Below the pieces are notes generated by a model. It was not told the DNA's origin. It was given only the letters and a program-made list of their open reading frames with translations, and did not search any database. This document shows, piece after piece, positions 26,680 to 35,466 of a stretch of DNA of 64,000 bases (the stretch's first letter is position 1; every line of letters starts with the position of its first letter). Position numbers and translations under genes: made by a program. Source of the stretch: CAYYFX01 sp964571855 (GTDB lineage: Bacteria > ARS69); the NCBI GenBank assembly GCA_964571855.1, contig CAZNDO010000001.1, positions 186,001 through 250,000 on the forward strand, written 5' to 3'.

Positions 26680-27695
26680 GATCCCGCGATCTCCGCGTAC
26701 TGCTTCCGGTAGTACTCGCGGAACTCGCCGGACTTGATGGGCCGCCACCAGTCCGGGTTGTCCATGTACCAGCGCACCGTGGCCTCGATCCCCTGCGCGA
26801 ACGTGTGCTGGGGCGTCCAGCCCAGCCGCTCCCGCAGCTTCCGCGCGGTGAGCCAGTAGCGCCGGTCGTGGCCCTGTCGGTCCGTCACGTGCCGCACGAG
26901 CGTGGGCGGCTTCCCGAGGATGGCCAGGATCTTCGCGGTGATCTCCAGCACCGTGAGCGCGTTCTCCGCGCAGACGTTGAAGACCTCGCCGTGCACGGCG
27001 TCGGCGTCGGCGCGAAGGATCACGTCCAGCGCCTCCGCGTGGTCCTGCACGTGGATCCAGTCGCGCACGTTCTTCCCGGTCCCGTACACCGGCAGCGGCT
27101 GATCCTCCAGCGCGTTCGTGACGAACAGCGGGATCAGCTTCTCGGGGTACTGGTTCGGACCGTAGTTGTTGCTGCAGCGCGTGACCACCACCGGCATGCC
27201 GTACGTGGCCCAGTACGACCAGGCGAGCCGGTCGCCGCCGGCCTTGGACGCGGCGTACGGATTGCGCGGCATCAGCGCGGACTCCTCGTCCGCCGCGGAC
27301 TCCATCCGCTCGCCGTACACCTCGTCGGTGGAGATCTGGACGAAGCGGGCGACGCCGAGCTCCTTGGCCGCCTCCAGCAGCACGTACGCGCCGTACACGT
27401 CGGTCTGCACGAAGCTGCCGGGGTCGCCGATGGAGCGGTCCACGTGCGTCTCGGCGGCGAAGTTCAGCACGGCGTCGCAGCCGGCCATGGCCTGCCGCAC
27501 CGCCGCGGGATCGCAGATGTCCCCGCGCACGAACGCGTAGCGCGGATCGCCGGCCACCGACGCGAGGTTCGCGAGGTTCCCCGCGTACGTGAGCTTGTCC
27601 AGCACGACGACGGCGTCGCCCGGATGCTTCGCCAGCACGTGCCGGACGAAGTTCGACCCGATGAACCCCGCGCCGCCGGTGACGAGCAGCTTCAC
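26676..27695 (-). CDS. rfbB: dTDP-glucose 4,6-dehydratase
   Basis: The 339-residue extended SDR matches RfbB/RmlB closely: LLVTGGAGFIGSNFVRHVL, LDKLTYAGNLANL, NFAAETHVDRSIGDP, STDEVYGE with the catalytic Asp-Glu pair, YAASKAGGD (YxxxK), RCSNNYGPNQYPEKLIPLF and GTGKNVRDWIHVQDH. It makes dTDP-4-keto-6-deoxyglucose, the precursor of dTDP-rhamnose and other deoxysugars. The other rml genes are not in this window. GTG 27695 overlaps the ugd stop. Confidence 0.92.
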   Translation of the reverse strand: MKLLVTGGAGFIGSNFVRHVLAKHPGDAVVVLDKLTYAGNLANLASVAGDPRYAFVRGDICDPAAVRQAMAGCDAVLNFAAETHVDRSIGDPGSFVQTDVYGAYVLLEAAKELGVARFVQISTDEVYGERMESAADEESALMPRNPYAASKAGGDRLAWSYWATYGMPVVVTRCSNNYGPNQYPEKLIPLFVTNALEDQPLPVYGTGKNVRDWIHVQDHAEALDVILRADADAVHGEVFNVCAENALTVLEITAKILAILGKPPTLVRHVTDRQGHDRRYWLTARKLRERLGWTPQHTFAQGIEATVRWYMDNPDWWRPIKSGEFREYYRKQYAEIAGS

Positions 27696-29074
27696 GCCGT
27701 GCCTTCGGCCACCGGGCGCGGGATGGCGTCGTCCGAGCCGCGGATGACCACGTCCTCCAGCTTCCACGGCGCGGCGGCCTCGAGGCTGCGTCCCACCGCC
27801 GCGTGGCGGAAGCCGTGGTCGTGGATCTCGCGCGGGTCGTAGATGTTGCGGCAGTCCACGAACGCGCGCCCGCGCATGATGGACGCCAGCCGCGGGAAGT
27901 CCAGGTCGCGGTACTCGTTCCACTCCGTGAGCAGCATGAGGCAGTCCGCGCCCTCGGCCGTCCCGTACGCGTCCTTGCACCAGGTCACGCCGTGCACGTC
28001 CGGCAGCGCCGACACCACGGGGTCGTGCGCGCGGATCTTCGCTCCCTGCCGCTGCATCTCCGGGATGATCGTGAGCGACGGCGCCTCGCGCACGTCGTCC
28101 GTGTTCGGCTTGAACGTGACGCCGAGCACGCCGATCGTCTTGCCGCGCAGGTCCCCGAGCAGGCCGGTGACCTTGTCCACCATGCGCAGCTGCTGCAGGC
28201 GGTTCACCTCCAGCACGGCCTCGATGGTGCGGATGGTCATGCCCGCCTTCCCGGCGATGTGCGTGAGCGCCAGCGTGTCCTTCGGGAAGCACGACCCGCC
28301 GTAGCCGGGGCCCGCGTGCAGGAACTTCGAGCCCACGCGTCCGTCCAGCCCCATCGCGCGCGCCACCACGGTGACGTCGGCGCCGACCAGGTCGCACAGG
28401 TTCGCGATCTCGTTGATGTACGAGATCTTCAGGGCGAGGAACGCGTTCGACGCGTACTTGATCATCTCGGCGTTCGTGACCGTGGTGCGCACGATGGGCG
28501 TGCGCAGCAGGTACAGCGGCCGGTAGATCTTCTCCATCATGTCCATGGCCCGCTCGGAGGACGCGCCGATCACCACGCGGTCCGGGCGCATGAAGTCCCC
28601 GATGGCCGAACCCTCGCGCAGGAACTCGGGATTCGACACCACGTCGAACTCCGCGTCCGGGCGGCGCTCCCGGATGATGCTCTCCACGAGCTTGCCGGTG
28701 CCGGTGGGCACCGTGGACTTCGTCACGACCACCGTGTACTCGCGCATGGCATCCGCGATCTCCGCGGCCACCTGGCGCACGTAGCGCAGGTCCGCGTGGC
28801 CGTGCTCGTCCGGCGGCGTGCCGACCGCGATGAACACCACCTGCGACTGCGGCACCGCCTCCGCCACCGTCGCCGCGAAGGACAGGCGGCCGCGGTTCCG
28901 GTTCATCTCCACGAGCTCCTTGAGCCCCGGCTCGTAGAACGGGATCTCGCCGGCCTTGAGGGTCTCCAGCTTGCGCGGATCGTTGTCCACGCAGATGACC
29001 CGGTTCCCGAAGTCCGCGAGGCAGGCGCCCGTGACGAGACCGACGTATCCGGTCCCCACCATCGTGATGTTCAC
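27692..29074 (-). CDS. ugd: UDP-glucose 6-dehydrogenase
   Basis: The 460-residue enzyme oxidises UDP-glucose to UDP-glucuronate. It has the N-terminal NAD fold NITMVGTGYVGLVTGACLADFG, STVPTGTGKLVE, NPEFLREGSAIGDFM, the catalytic-cysteine motif GPGYGGSCFPKDT near residue 262 and GVTFKPNTDDVREAPSL in the UDP-binding domain. The start GTG 29074 is preceded by GGAG at 8 nt. It is first in ugd-rfbB-yhbY-SDR behind a good promoter. Its product feeds the UDP-xylose synthase at 6404-7339. Confidence 0.93.
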   Translation of the reverse strand: MNITMVGTGYVGLVTGACLADFGNRVICVDNDPRKLETLKAGEIPFYEPGLKELVEMNRNRGRLSFAATVAEAVPQSQVVFIAVGTPPDEHGHADLRYVRQVAAEIADAMREYTVVVTKSTVPTGTGKLVESIIRERRPDAEFDVVSNPEFLREGSAIGDFMRPDRVVIGASSERAMDMMEKIYRPLYLLRTPIVRTTVTNAEMIKYASNAFLALKISYINEIANLCDLVGADVTVVARAMGLDGRVGSKFLHAGPGYGGSCFPKDTLALTHIAGKAGMTIRTIEAVLEVNRLQQLRMVDKVTGLLGDLRGKTIGVLGVTFKPNTDDVREAPSLTIIPEMQRQGAKIRAHDPVVSALPDVHGVTWCKDAYGTAEGADCLMLLTEWNEYRDLDFPRLASIMRGRAFVDCRNIYDPREIHDHGFRHAAVGRSLEAAAPWKLEDVVIRGSDDAIPRPVAEGTA

Positions 29075-29120
29075 GTCGAGTTCTCCTTCAGCCCGCCCAG
29101 GGGGACGCCTGAGCCGCACG

Positions 29121-29149
29121 AATCTAGGGGATGCCTCCGGCCGCGTCAA
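29121..29149 (-). promoter_or_regulatory. Promoter of the ugd operon
   Basis: On the minus strand TTGACG (29149-29144) and TAGATT (29126-29121) are separated by exactly 17 nt and lie 47 nt upstream of the ugd GTG. The -35 matches five of six and the -10 four of six consensus positions. This is one of the clearest promoter candidates in the window. Confidence 0.6.
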
Positions 29150-29343
29150 AGCGGCCCCGGGAGCGGCGCGGCGCGGGGTGCGAACGTCGCGGCGCTCCCG
29201 TCACCCCGGGAATCGACCGGCCGCCCGACCGCCTTGACGCCCCCCGGCCGGCGGGCTCGACCCCGTTCACCCCGGCCGCTCGCCCCGCGGCTTGCCCCTC
29301 GCCGGATCGCGCCATTATCTTGCGGCGCGAGGAGGTCCGGCCC

Positions 29344-29784
29344 ATGGAGATCCGCATCGCGTACGAGGAGGGCCACGCCCACGTGGCCGCCATCCGCGTC
29401 CTCCAGTACCGCCTCAAGCGCCCGCCCACGATCGACGAGGTGGCCGAGATCCTGGGCTCCAAGCCCGAGATCACGAACCACCGCCTCCGCGCCCTCGAGA
29501 CCGCCGGCATCGTGACGATCGTGGAAAACCCCTTCGAGAGCCACGTCTCCGTCCGCGACCACCTGGCCCTCGAGAAGCTCCCGCCGGAGGTCTCGGAAGC
29601 GGGCCTCTCGGATGCCGTCCAGGACTTCAAGAAGCGGCAGGCCGAGAAGGCCGAGGAGATGATCCGGCTGTTCGATGAGGGGGACCCGAAGCGGGAGAGG
29701 AAGGAGCGGACGGACAAGATGGCCGAGGACCTGCGCTCCTTCCAACCCAAGAAAGCCCCGAAAAAGGCCCCCTGGGAGCGGTAG
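29344..29784 (+). CDS. Winged-helix DNA-binding protein of unknown role
   Basis: This 146-residue protein starts at ATG 29344 after GAGGAGGT (8-nt spacing). Residues 25-65 (RPPTIDEVAEILGSKPEITNHRLRALETAGIVTIVE) form a typical helix-turn-helix with wing, as in MarR/ArsR-type or HTH_24 proteins. The middle is acidic and helical, and the tail is rich in lysine (KKAPKKAPWER). No ligand-binding or enzymatic domain is seen. It could regulate the divergent ugd operon 270 nt away; that is a guess from position only. Confidence 0.65.
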   Translation: MEIRIAYEEGHAHVAAIRVLQYRLKRPPTIDEVAEILGSKPEITNHRLRALETAGIVTIVENPFESHVSVRDHLALEKLPPEVSEAGLSDAVQDFKKRQAEKAEEMIRLFDEGDPKRERKERTDKMAEDLRSFQPKKAPKKAPWER

Positions 29785-29966
29785 GCCTCACCCGTGGACG
29801 GCCGAATTCCCGCCCATCCACATTCTGTGAACCACAACGTGCGGCAACCGGTCGCTCCGGAATATCACTGGCTGTTTGAGCGGCTCGCGCGGCGCTCAAC
29901 TTGCGCCTTCCTGCCGCCGACGTCTTCCCGAGGATCGCAAAGGGATCCCAACCGGGAGGACGGGTC

Positions 29967-30323
29967 ATGGTGGTTCGGTTGCGGGTGGTGGCCGAGAGCG
30001 TCGATTCGGACACGCGGTCGTTCCAGGCGCGCGGGGCCACGCCGGAGCTGGGGCGGGACGAGGCCGAGGCGATCGCGCGGGAACTCGAGGCCGGGGCGGT
30101 GGCCCGGTTCTATCGCGGCGGGCCGCCGGCCGGGCGTGTGGTCACGGCGCGGGCCACGGCGGACGGGCTGTGGATCCGCGTGCGGATGCGGCCGCGAGAG
30201 GGCGACGTGTGGCGCCTCGTGGAGACCGGGGCCGTGAACACGGTGGAGATCCAGCCGCTCGATCGCGGCGTGGACGTGTTCCTCAAGTCCGTGGCCGCCA
30301 CGTACCCTTCGCTCGTGGGCTGA
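29967..30323 (+). CDS. Small protein of unknown function, prohead-protease-like pattern
   Basis: The 118-residue protein starts at ATG 29967 behind GGGAGG with 7-nt spacing. It is beta-rich, with no signal peptide or membrane helix. The stretch GRVVTARATADGLWIRVRM followed by DVWRLVETGAVNTVEIQ recalls the substrate strand region of XkdF/Mu-type prohead proteases, where a GL(W/Y)-(x)n-W-x-x-(I/V)-x-x-G pattern precedes a G-x-S-I strand, but it is shorter and no other phage gene is nearby. I do not assign a function. Confidence 0.5.
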   Translation: MVVRLRVVAESVDSDTRSFQARGATPELGRDEAEAIARELEAGAVARFYRGGPPAGRVVTARATADGLWIRVRMRPREGDVWRLVETGAVNTVEIQPLDRGVDVFLKSVAATYPSLVG

Positions 30324-30420
30324 TCCGCCGCCGGCGGGCCGCCGCGGCGTTGACACCCTGCGCGACGCTCCGGACAATCCGGGGCTTCGCGGCCGCGTCG
30401 TGCCGCGCGGACCGGGCGGA

Positions 30421-32400
30421 ATGGCACGATCCCTTCTCTTCGCAATCGCGGCGTTCGCCGTGGCGGTCGCCGCCACGTTCCACGCGTCCGGCGCCGTCTC
30501 GGCGCTGGACGCCCGCATGGCGATGGCCGTGGACGGGAGCCTCGGTGCGACGCCGCCGCATCCGGTGTCGTCGCGCGTGCTGGCGCTCGGCGTGGATCTC
30601 GTGCGGCTCGTGTGGGCGCCCACCGGCCTCTTCCGCGCCATCCACCTTGCCGCGGGGCTGCTGCTGGCCGCGGCGGCGGTGCTCTCGGCCCGGCTCGCCG
30701 CGCGCGGAGGCGCCGCCGGCGCGGCCGGCGTGGCCGCCGCGCTCTTCGTGGGCGCGGCCCTGCCGCTCGGCGCGGAGACCGGCGGGCTCGGACTGACGGC
30801 GCACCCCGTCCCGGTGCTGCTGCTCCTCCTCGCCGGCACGGCGTGCGCGTGGGCCGCGGACGCGCCGCGCGCGCTGCCGGGCGGCCTGCTGCTCGGGCTG
30901 GCCCTCGCCGACGACGCCCTCGTCCTCTTCCTGCTGCCGGGCTTCGGCGCGTTCGCGCTGCTGGCCACGCTGCGCATGTCGCCCGCGCGCGGCGGGCAGT
31001 TCCTCCGGCACTGCACCCTCGGCGTCCTCCTGGGATTCCTCGCGGTGTTCCTGCCGTGGCTCGCGCCGGGTGACGGCGTTTCCCAGGCCGCGCGCGCGCA
31101 CGGTCCGCTCGACGCGCTCGCCGGCTGGGCCGGCGGCGCGAACGGGGCGTTCTGGACCCCCGGCGGTCCGGCACGATGGATCGAAGGGACGCGCGCCGTC
31201 GCGGGCGGGCTGTGGCGCAACACGGGACCGCTCGGCGTTGCGCTCGGCGTGGCCGGGCTTGCCGCGTTCCTCTCCGGCGCGGCGCGGCGCGCGCGCCCGT
31301 TCCTCGCGGTGCACGCGGTGCTCGCCGCGGCGGTCGTGCTGGGCACGCCGCGCGCTCCGGGAACCGCCGCGGCGCTCCTGGCGTGGTCCTTCCTGTTCTG
31401 GAGCGTTCCCGCGCTCTCGCGCATCGCATCCCGCGCCGCGGGGGCAGCCCCCGTCGTCGCGGTCGCCGCGGTGGCCGCGCTCTTCGCGGTCTCGCACGGT
31501 CGCGTGGACCGCTCGGCGGAGAAGGGCGTCACGTGGACGAGCACCGTGCTGCAGACGCTTCCCGAGGACGCCGTGCTGTTCACGCGCAATCCGGTCGCGC
31601 TGGCGCTCGCCGCGGACGGACTGCGTCCGGACGTGGAGGTGATCGACGTCGCCGACGCGACCACCTTGTCCGCTGTCCGGTCGGGACGTCCCCTCCTGCC
31701 GATGGGCGCGTCGCCGCCGCGCGGCGCGGTGGACGCGGGGCTGCTGCGGCAGGTCGTCGAAGGCGCCGGCGGCCGTCCCGTGTTCGTGGACGCGAGCGTG
31801 TTCTTCGCCACGGACCTCAAGGCATCGCTGCTCGGCGCGGAGTGGAAGCTGCTGCCGCACGGCCTCGCGTTCCGGCTGGCGCCGCCGGCCGCGGAGATGT
31901 CCACACGGCAGCGCGACGCCGCCGCCTTCGCGTGGGCGGACCTGCAGACGACCCCCGGCACGCCGCCCTCCCCGCTGCGCGACGGGCTCGGCGGGTCCGC
32001 GTACTTCGCGCGAAGCCTCGTGCAGTCCGCGTACCTGCACCTGGAGCAGGGACGCGTGCAGGACGCGGAGCGGGAGTTCCTCCTCGCGCTGGGCCACCCG
32101 GCGTCGAACCGCAATCTCGCCGCGATGGGCCTGGCGCGCCTCCTCTTCGATCAGCGCAACTTCCGCGAGGCCGTGCGCACGCTGGATATGTGCGTGCGCG
32201 ACGAGGAGGAGGGCGCGTGGATCGCGCGGCGGCTGCAGGGGAACACGCTCGTGCGCCTCGGGGAGCGCGCGCGCGGGATCGCCGTGCTGAAGCGGGCGCT
32301 CGCGCTCACGCCGTCGGCGCAAGCGGACGAACGCCAGCGGCTGCAGCGCACGATCCGGGAGCTGGAGAGCGCGGCGCCGAAGGGAGGAGAGGCCGGGTGA
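30421..32400 (+). CDS. Polytopic membrane protein with C-terminal TPR region (DUF2723/O-mannosyltransferase-like layout)
   Basis: This product of 659 residues has about 10 hydrophobic helices in residues 1-370, a soluble domain from about 375 with LPEDAVLFTRNPVALALAADG and VEVIDVADATTL, then helical repeats near the C-terminus (SAYLHLEQGRVQDAEREFLLALGHPASN, GLARLLFDQRNFREAVRTLDM) that look like TPRs. This order resembles the DUF2723 family of membrane glycosyltransferase-like proteins found in FCB bacteria, but the diagnostic N-terminal acidic loop is not obvious. ATG 30421 is chosen; GTG 30400 is an alternative. It appears to be transcribed alone. Confidence 0.6.
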   Translation: MARSLLFAIAAFAVAVAATFHASGAVSALDARMAMAVDGSLGATPPHPVSSRVLALGVDLVRLVWAPTGLFRAIHLAAGLLLAAAAVLSARLAARGGAAGAAGVAAALFVGAALPLGAETGGLGLTAHPVPVLLLLLAGTACAWAADAPRALPGGLLLGLALADDALVLFLLPGFGAFALLATLRMSPARGGQFLRHCTLGVLLGFLAVFLPWLAPGDGVSQAARAHGPLDALAGWAGGANGAFWTPGGPARWIEGTRAVAGGLWRNTGPLGVALGVAGLAAFLSGAARRARPFLAVHAVLAAAVVLGTPRAPGTAAALLAWSFLFWSVPALSRIASRAAGAAPVVAVAAVAALFAVSHGRVDRSAEKGVTWTSTVLQTLPEDAVLFTRNPVALALAADGLRPDVEVIDVADATTLSAVRSGRPLLPMGASPPRGAVDAGLLRQVVEGAGGRPVFVDASVFFATDLKASLLGAEWKLLPHGLAFRLAPPAAEMSTRQRDAAAFAWADLQTTPGTPPSPLRDGLGGSAYFARSLVQSAYLHLEQGRVQDAEREFLLALGHPASNRNLAAMGLARLLFDQRNFREAVRTLDMCVRDEEEGAWIARRLQGNTLVRLGERARGIAVLKRALALTPSAQADERQRLQRTIRELESAAPKGGEAG

Positions 32401-32869
32401 CGGCGGCCGGTCCGGAGTCCCGCGGAAGCGGCAGCGCTTCCGGAGCCCCGCGGGGGATCAGGACCGGCGGGAGCCGCGCCCTCGCTCGGCGTCCGGGAGG
32501 ATGGCCGGGAGAGACTCGCGAGCGGGACGCACCTCGCCGTCGAGGTTCGCTCCCGCCGGTCGATCCTGGGCACACCCCTCGAGAACGCGGGCGGAGCGGC
32601 GCGATGGGTGTGAACCACGGGCGCCCCCAAACACCCGCAGCCCACGACGAATCCGCACCCGCTCGCCCCGCCCCGTTCTCGAGGAAGTGCCGAAGCCTTC
32701 GTCGCGCATCCATTGCAGGAGGCAGGCCAGAACCGGTCCGGCGCCCCCGGACTGCGCAATGCCGCGCGCGCCGTCGGGTTCCCTTGCGGCGGCGCGTGAA
32801 CCCTGACGTTTCGGAGCACCGGATCCGGTTTCGCGGTGACGCGTTTCCGGGCAGATCCGGCGGGGCGCT
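32401..32869. other. Palindrome-rich intergenic region
   Basis: This 469-nt gap has no convincing gene. It contains a chain of inverted repeats: GGAAGCG/CGCTTCC with a 4-nt loop (32424-32441); a long stem GGATC-AG-GACCGGCGGGAGC (32455-32474) against its complement at 32549-32566; CTCGAGAACG plus GC-rich continuation (32578-32600) against 32660-32683; and GTCCGG/CCGGAC near 32736-32752 inside CATTGC/GCAATG. The first hairpin follows the stop at 32400 and may act as a terminator. The others suggest structured RNA or degenerate repeats. A promoter for the CPBP gene was not evident. Confidence 0.55.
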
Positions 32870-33766
32870 GTGTCGTTCCTGAACAGGCGCATCGATCCCG
32901 ACGCGTTCTTCCGCCGCCTGATGCTCGTGCCGCGCGGGCTCGGGTTCGTCGTGATCGTCTACTTCGTGTCCGTGGTCCTGCGCGACCTGCTCGGCCAGGC
33001 GCTGCCCGGCCACGGGCTCGTGGGCGCGCTGCGTGGCGACGACGCGGGTCCGTGGATCCCGCTCGCGATCTCGCTCGGGACCCTGGCCATTCCCGTGCTC
33101 TTCGTGCGGCTGTACGCCCGCACGGGACCCGAGGCGAACGCGCCGCGCCCGCTGCTCGCGTGCACGCCGCGCGCGGCGGTGGAGTGGGGGCTGGGGTTCC
33201 TCGTGGGCGGCGCGTGCGCCGCGGTGGCGGTGCTGCCGCTCCTCCTCGCGGACGCGATCGAGGTCACGGGCGGCGGCGGCGGTCTGGTGCGCCCGCCGTG
33301 GACCACGCTCGCGGTGGTGCTGATCCTCTTCGCGGAGGCCGCGCGCGAGGAACTGGGCTTCCGCGGCCCCGCGCAGCGGGACCTCGCGCGTGCGACGCGC
33401 GAACCGATCGCCGCCGTGTTTCTCGCGGGCTCCTTCGCCCTGATCCATCGCGCGAACCCGGCCATCGGCCCCTGGGCGCTGGCCGGCATCTTCGCCGCCG
33501 GCGTGGCCCTGGCCGGCGTGGTCCGCGCCCGCGGCGACCTCTGGATGGTGTGCGGCATCCACGCCGGCTGGAACATCTGCCTCGGCCTCGTCTGGTCCGT
33601 CCCGGTCAGCGGCCACCCGCTGGCGAACGCGGCGTTCGAGACCACGGTCCACGAATCCGTCTGGACCGGCGGCGCCTTCGGCCCCGAAGCCGCCCCGACC
33701 GGCCTCGCCGCGTTCGTGCTGCTGGGGGTGCTGGCGTGGACCCGCCCGAAGGCCGGGAGTCGATGA
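32870..33766 (+). CDS. CPBP family intramembrane glutamic protease
   Basis: A 298-residue membrane protein (about 7-8 helices) with the three CPBP/Abi motifs: EExxxR in AEAAREELGFRGPAQRDL near residue 163, FxxxH in SFALIHRANP near residue 190, and HxxxN in GIHAGWNICLGLVW near residue 226. These residues form the active site of Rce1-like intramembrane proteases, which cleave prenylated or other membrane substrates; bacterial substrates are mostly unknown. Start GTG 32870 (no strong SD) gives the full first helix. The stop is 106 nt before the foldback element at 33873. Confidence 0.85.
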   Translation: MSFLNRRIDPDAFFRRLMLVPRGLGFVVIVYFVSVVLRDLLGQALPGHGLVGALRGDDAGPWIPLAISLGTLAIPVLFVRLYARTGPEANAPRPLLACTPRAAVEWGLGFLVGGACAAVAVLPLLLADAIEVTGGGGGLVRPPWTTLAVVLILFAEAAREELGFRGPAQRDLARATREPIAAVFLAGSFALIHRANPAIGPWALAGIFAAGVALAGVVRARGDLWMVCGIHAGWNICLGLVWSVPVSGHPLANAAFETTVHESVWTGGAFGPEAAPTGLAAFVLLGVLAWTRPKAGSR

Positions 33767-33872
33767 GAACCGCGAACCCCTGCGATCCGCAGCGAGACGG
33801 CAACGACACCGGCGGAGCCTGACGACGAGCGGATGCCGGAACGCGAGCGCGGATTCTCCGGCTGGAGACGAG

Positions 33873-34122
33873 GCCGGGGGATCGGCCCGCGTCGCGGGGC
33901 GCAGCCGCCTCGGGGCGGCTCGCGTCGGGGACCCCGGTGGGTCCCCTCCGGCGGCTCTGCGGCGCGGCCGGAGGCCTGGAGGGCCGGAGGCCGTCGACGC
34001 AGGAGCGATGGCCCCCGCCCGGACGGCGGGGGCCGAGCGCCCGCCGGAGAGGACCCACCGGGGTCCCCGACGCAAGCCGCCCCGAGGCGGCTGCGCCCCG
34101 CGACGCGGGCCGATCCCCCGGC
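33873..34122. repeat. Foldback element, copy A (candidate structured RNA or bidirectional terminator)
   Basis: Positions 33873-33944 and 34051-34122 are 72-nt inverted repeats identical at 71 positions. They enclose about 106 nt with its own hairpin, GGCCCCCGCC/GGCGGGGGCC (34010-34019 and 34025-34034, loop CGGAC), and a repeated GGCCGGAGGCC (33966-33976 and 33982-33992). Positions 33949-34050 align without gaps to 45749-45850 in copy B with 9 differences, four of which are a compensatory double change in the hairpin. The element sits between the CPBP gene end and the pyrE stop (11 nt away), so it may terminate both transcripts. It contains no good ORF. Confidence 0.8.
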
Positions 34123-34132
34123 CGCAGCAGCG

Positions 34133-34729
34133 CTACCGTGGCGCCTTCAGCACCGCCTCCCCCGGCCGGCTCCCCGGCTTGCTCAGCGGCACGCCCGCCG
34201 CGCACTCGCGGCACTCCTCCGGCCGCGACGTCTCCACCGGCAGGCTCAACAGTGCGTGGAACGGCAGGCCGAAGTCCACGGTGCCGCCGGAGCGGTCCAC
34301 GATGGCGCCGACGGCCACGATCTCCCCGCCGGCCGCGCGCAGCACGTCCATCGTCTCGCGCGTGGACTTGCCGGTGGTGATCACGTCCTCCACCACCACC
34401 ACGCGCTCGCCCGGATGCAGCGTGAAGCCGCGGCGCAGGCACATCTCGCCGTCCTTGCGCTCGGTGAAGAGCCCGCGCACGCCCAGCGTGCGCGCCACCT
34501 CCCAGGCGATGATCAGCGCGCCCAGCGCCGGACCGGCCGCCACCTCGGGGTCGTACTGCGCCAGGTCCTTCGCCAGCGCGCGGCCCAGCACCTCCGCGCG
34601 GTCCGGATGCTGCAGCACGAGCGCGGACTGGAAGTAGACGCCCGAGTGCAGGCCGGACGAGAGCTCGAAGTGGCCGCGCTTCAGCGCGCCCGTCTCCTGG
34701 AACGCCTTGAGCAGCGCCTCTTCCCTCAC
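34133..34729 (-). CDS. pyrE: Orotate phosphoribosyltransferase
   Basis: PyrE joins orotate to PRPP to make OMP. The 198-residue protein shows FELSSGLHSGVYFQSALVL, AGPALGALIIAWEVAR, FTERKDGEMCLRRGF and the PRPP-binding loop VVVVEDVITTGKSTRETMD. GTG 34729 follows GGAGGT at 6 nt and overlaps the pyrF stop (GTGA). It is the last gene of the pyr operon. The C-terminal 15 residues (with CREC-type cysteines just before) are variable. Confident. Confidence 0.93.
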   Translation of the reverse strand: MREEALLKAFQETGALKRGHFELSSGLHSGVYFQSALVLQHPDRAEVLGRALAKDLAQYDPEVAAGPALGALIIAWEVARTLGVRGLFTERKDGEMCLRRGFTLHPGERVVVVEDVITTGKSTRETMDVLRAAGGEIVAVGAIVDRSGGTVDFGLPFHALLSLPVETSRPEECRECAAGVPLSKPGSRPGEAVLKAPR

Positions 34730-35466
34730 GACGACACCTCCTCGAGCGCGCGGTGGATGGCGCGCAGCGACGCGCGCGGATCGCGCGCCTGCAGCACCCC
34801 ACGCCCCACGACGAGCACGTCCGCGCCGCTGCGGGCCGCCTCCGAAGGCGTCACCGTGCGGGCCTGGTCCTTCGACTCCACGCCGGGCACCGCGATGCCG
34901 GGCGTGACCACCACGCACTTCGGCCCGCCGGCCTCGCGCAAAAGCGGCGTCTCGCGCGCGGAGCCCACGAGGCCGTGTGCGCCGGCGGACACGGCCAGCG
35001 TGGCGAGCCGCCGCACCGCCGCCTCCACCGAGGCCTCGCCCGGCGACGCGCCCGCACGCCACGCGTCCAGGTCCAGGCTGGTGAGCACGGTCACGGCCAG
35101 TACCTTCGCGCCCGTGCCCCCGCGCTCCGCCGCCGCCACCGCGGCCTCGATCATGGCGCGTCCGCCCGCCGCGTGCACGGTGAGGTAGTCCACGCCGCCG
35201 GCGCACGCCTTCTCCACGGCCTTGCCCACCACGCTCGGGATGTCGTGGAACTTCAGGTCCAGGAACACCTTCGCGCCGTTCGCGCGCAGCGCCGCCACCA
35301 GCGGCATGCCCTCGCGCACGAAGAGCGCGCTGCCCAGCTTCCACAGGCCGGACTCCGGCAGCGCGTCCCGCGCGGCCAGGGCCGCCTCCGCCGTCTCCAC
35401 GTCCAGCGCCACGGCCACGCGCTCGCGCACGGGCAGCATCGTTCCCGGTCCCGAAGCCACGGTCAT
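34726..35466 (-). CDS. pyrF: Orotidine 5'-phosphate decarboxylase
   Basis: PyrF decarboxylates OMP to UMP. The 246-residue TIM barrel has VALDVETAEAAL, LWKLGSALFVREG, the catalytic DLKFHDIPSVVGKAVE (Asp-Lys-Asp array), YLTVHAAGGRAMI, VVVTPGIAVPG and DVLVVGRGVLQARDP. ATG 35466 overlaps the pyrD stop (ATGA). Length and motifs fit the bacterial group 1 enzyme. Confidence 0.94.
   Translation of the reverse strand: MTVASGPGTMLPVRERVAVALDVETAEAALAARDALPESGLWKLGSALFVREGMPLVAALRANGAKVFLDLKFHDIPSVVGKAVEKACAGGVDYLTVHAAGGRAMIEAAVAAAERGGTGAKVLAVTVLTSLDLDAWRAGASPGEASVEAAVRRLATLAVSAGAHGLVGSARETPLLREAGGPKCVVVTPGIAVPGVESKDQARTVTPSEAARSGADVLVVGRGVLQARDPRASLRAIHRALEEVSS

Noticed and set aside
29785..29966. 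Possible regulatory or small gene between the HTH gene and the next small gene
   Set aside because: The stretch is less GC-rich and has a weak GTGGACGG/CCATCCAC repeat but no convincing promoter or ORF.
33873..34122. Open frames across the foldback element as a gene
   Set aside because: The same core in the second copy would encode different, Arg/Pro-rich sequence without SD, and the changes follow base pairing rather than codons.
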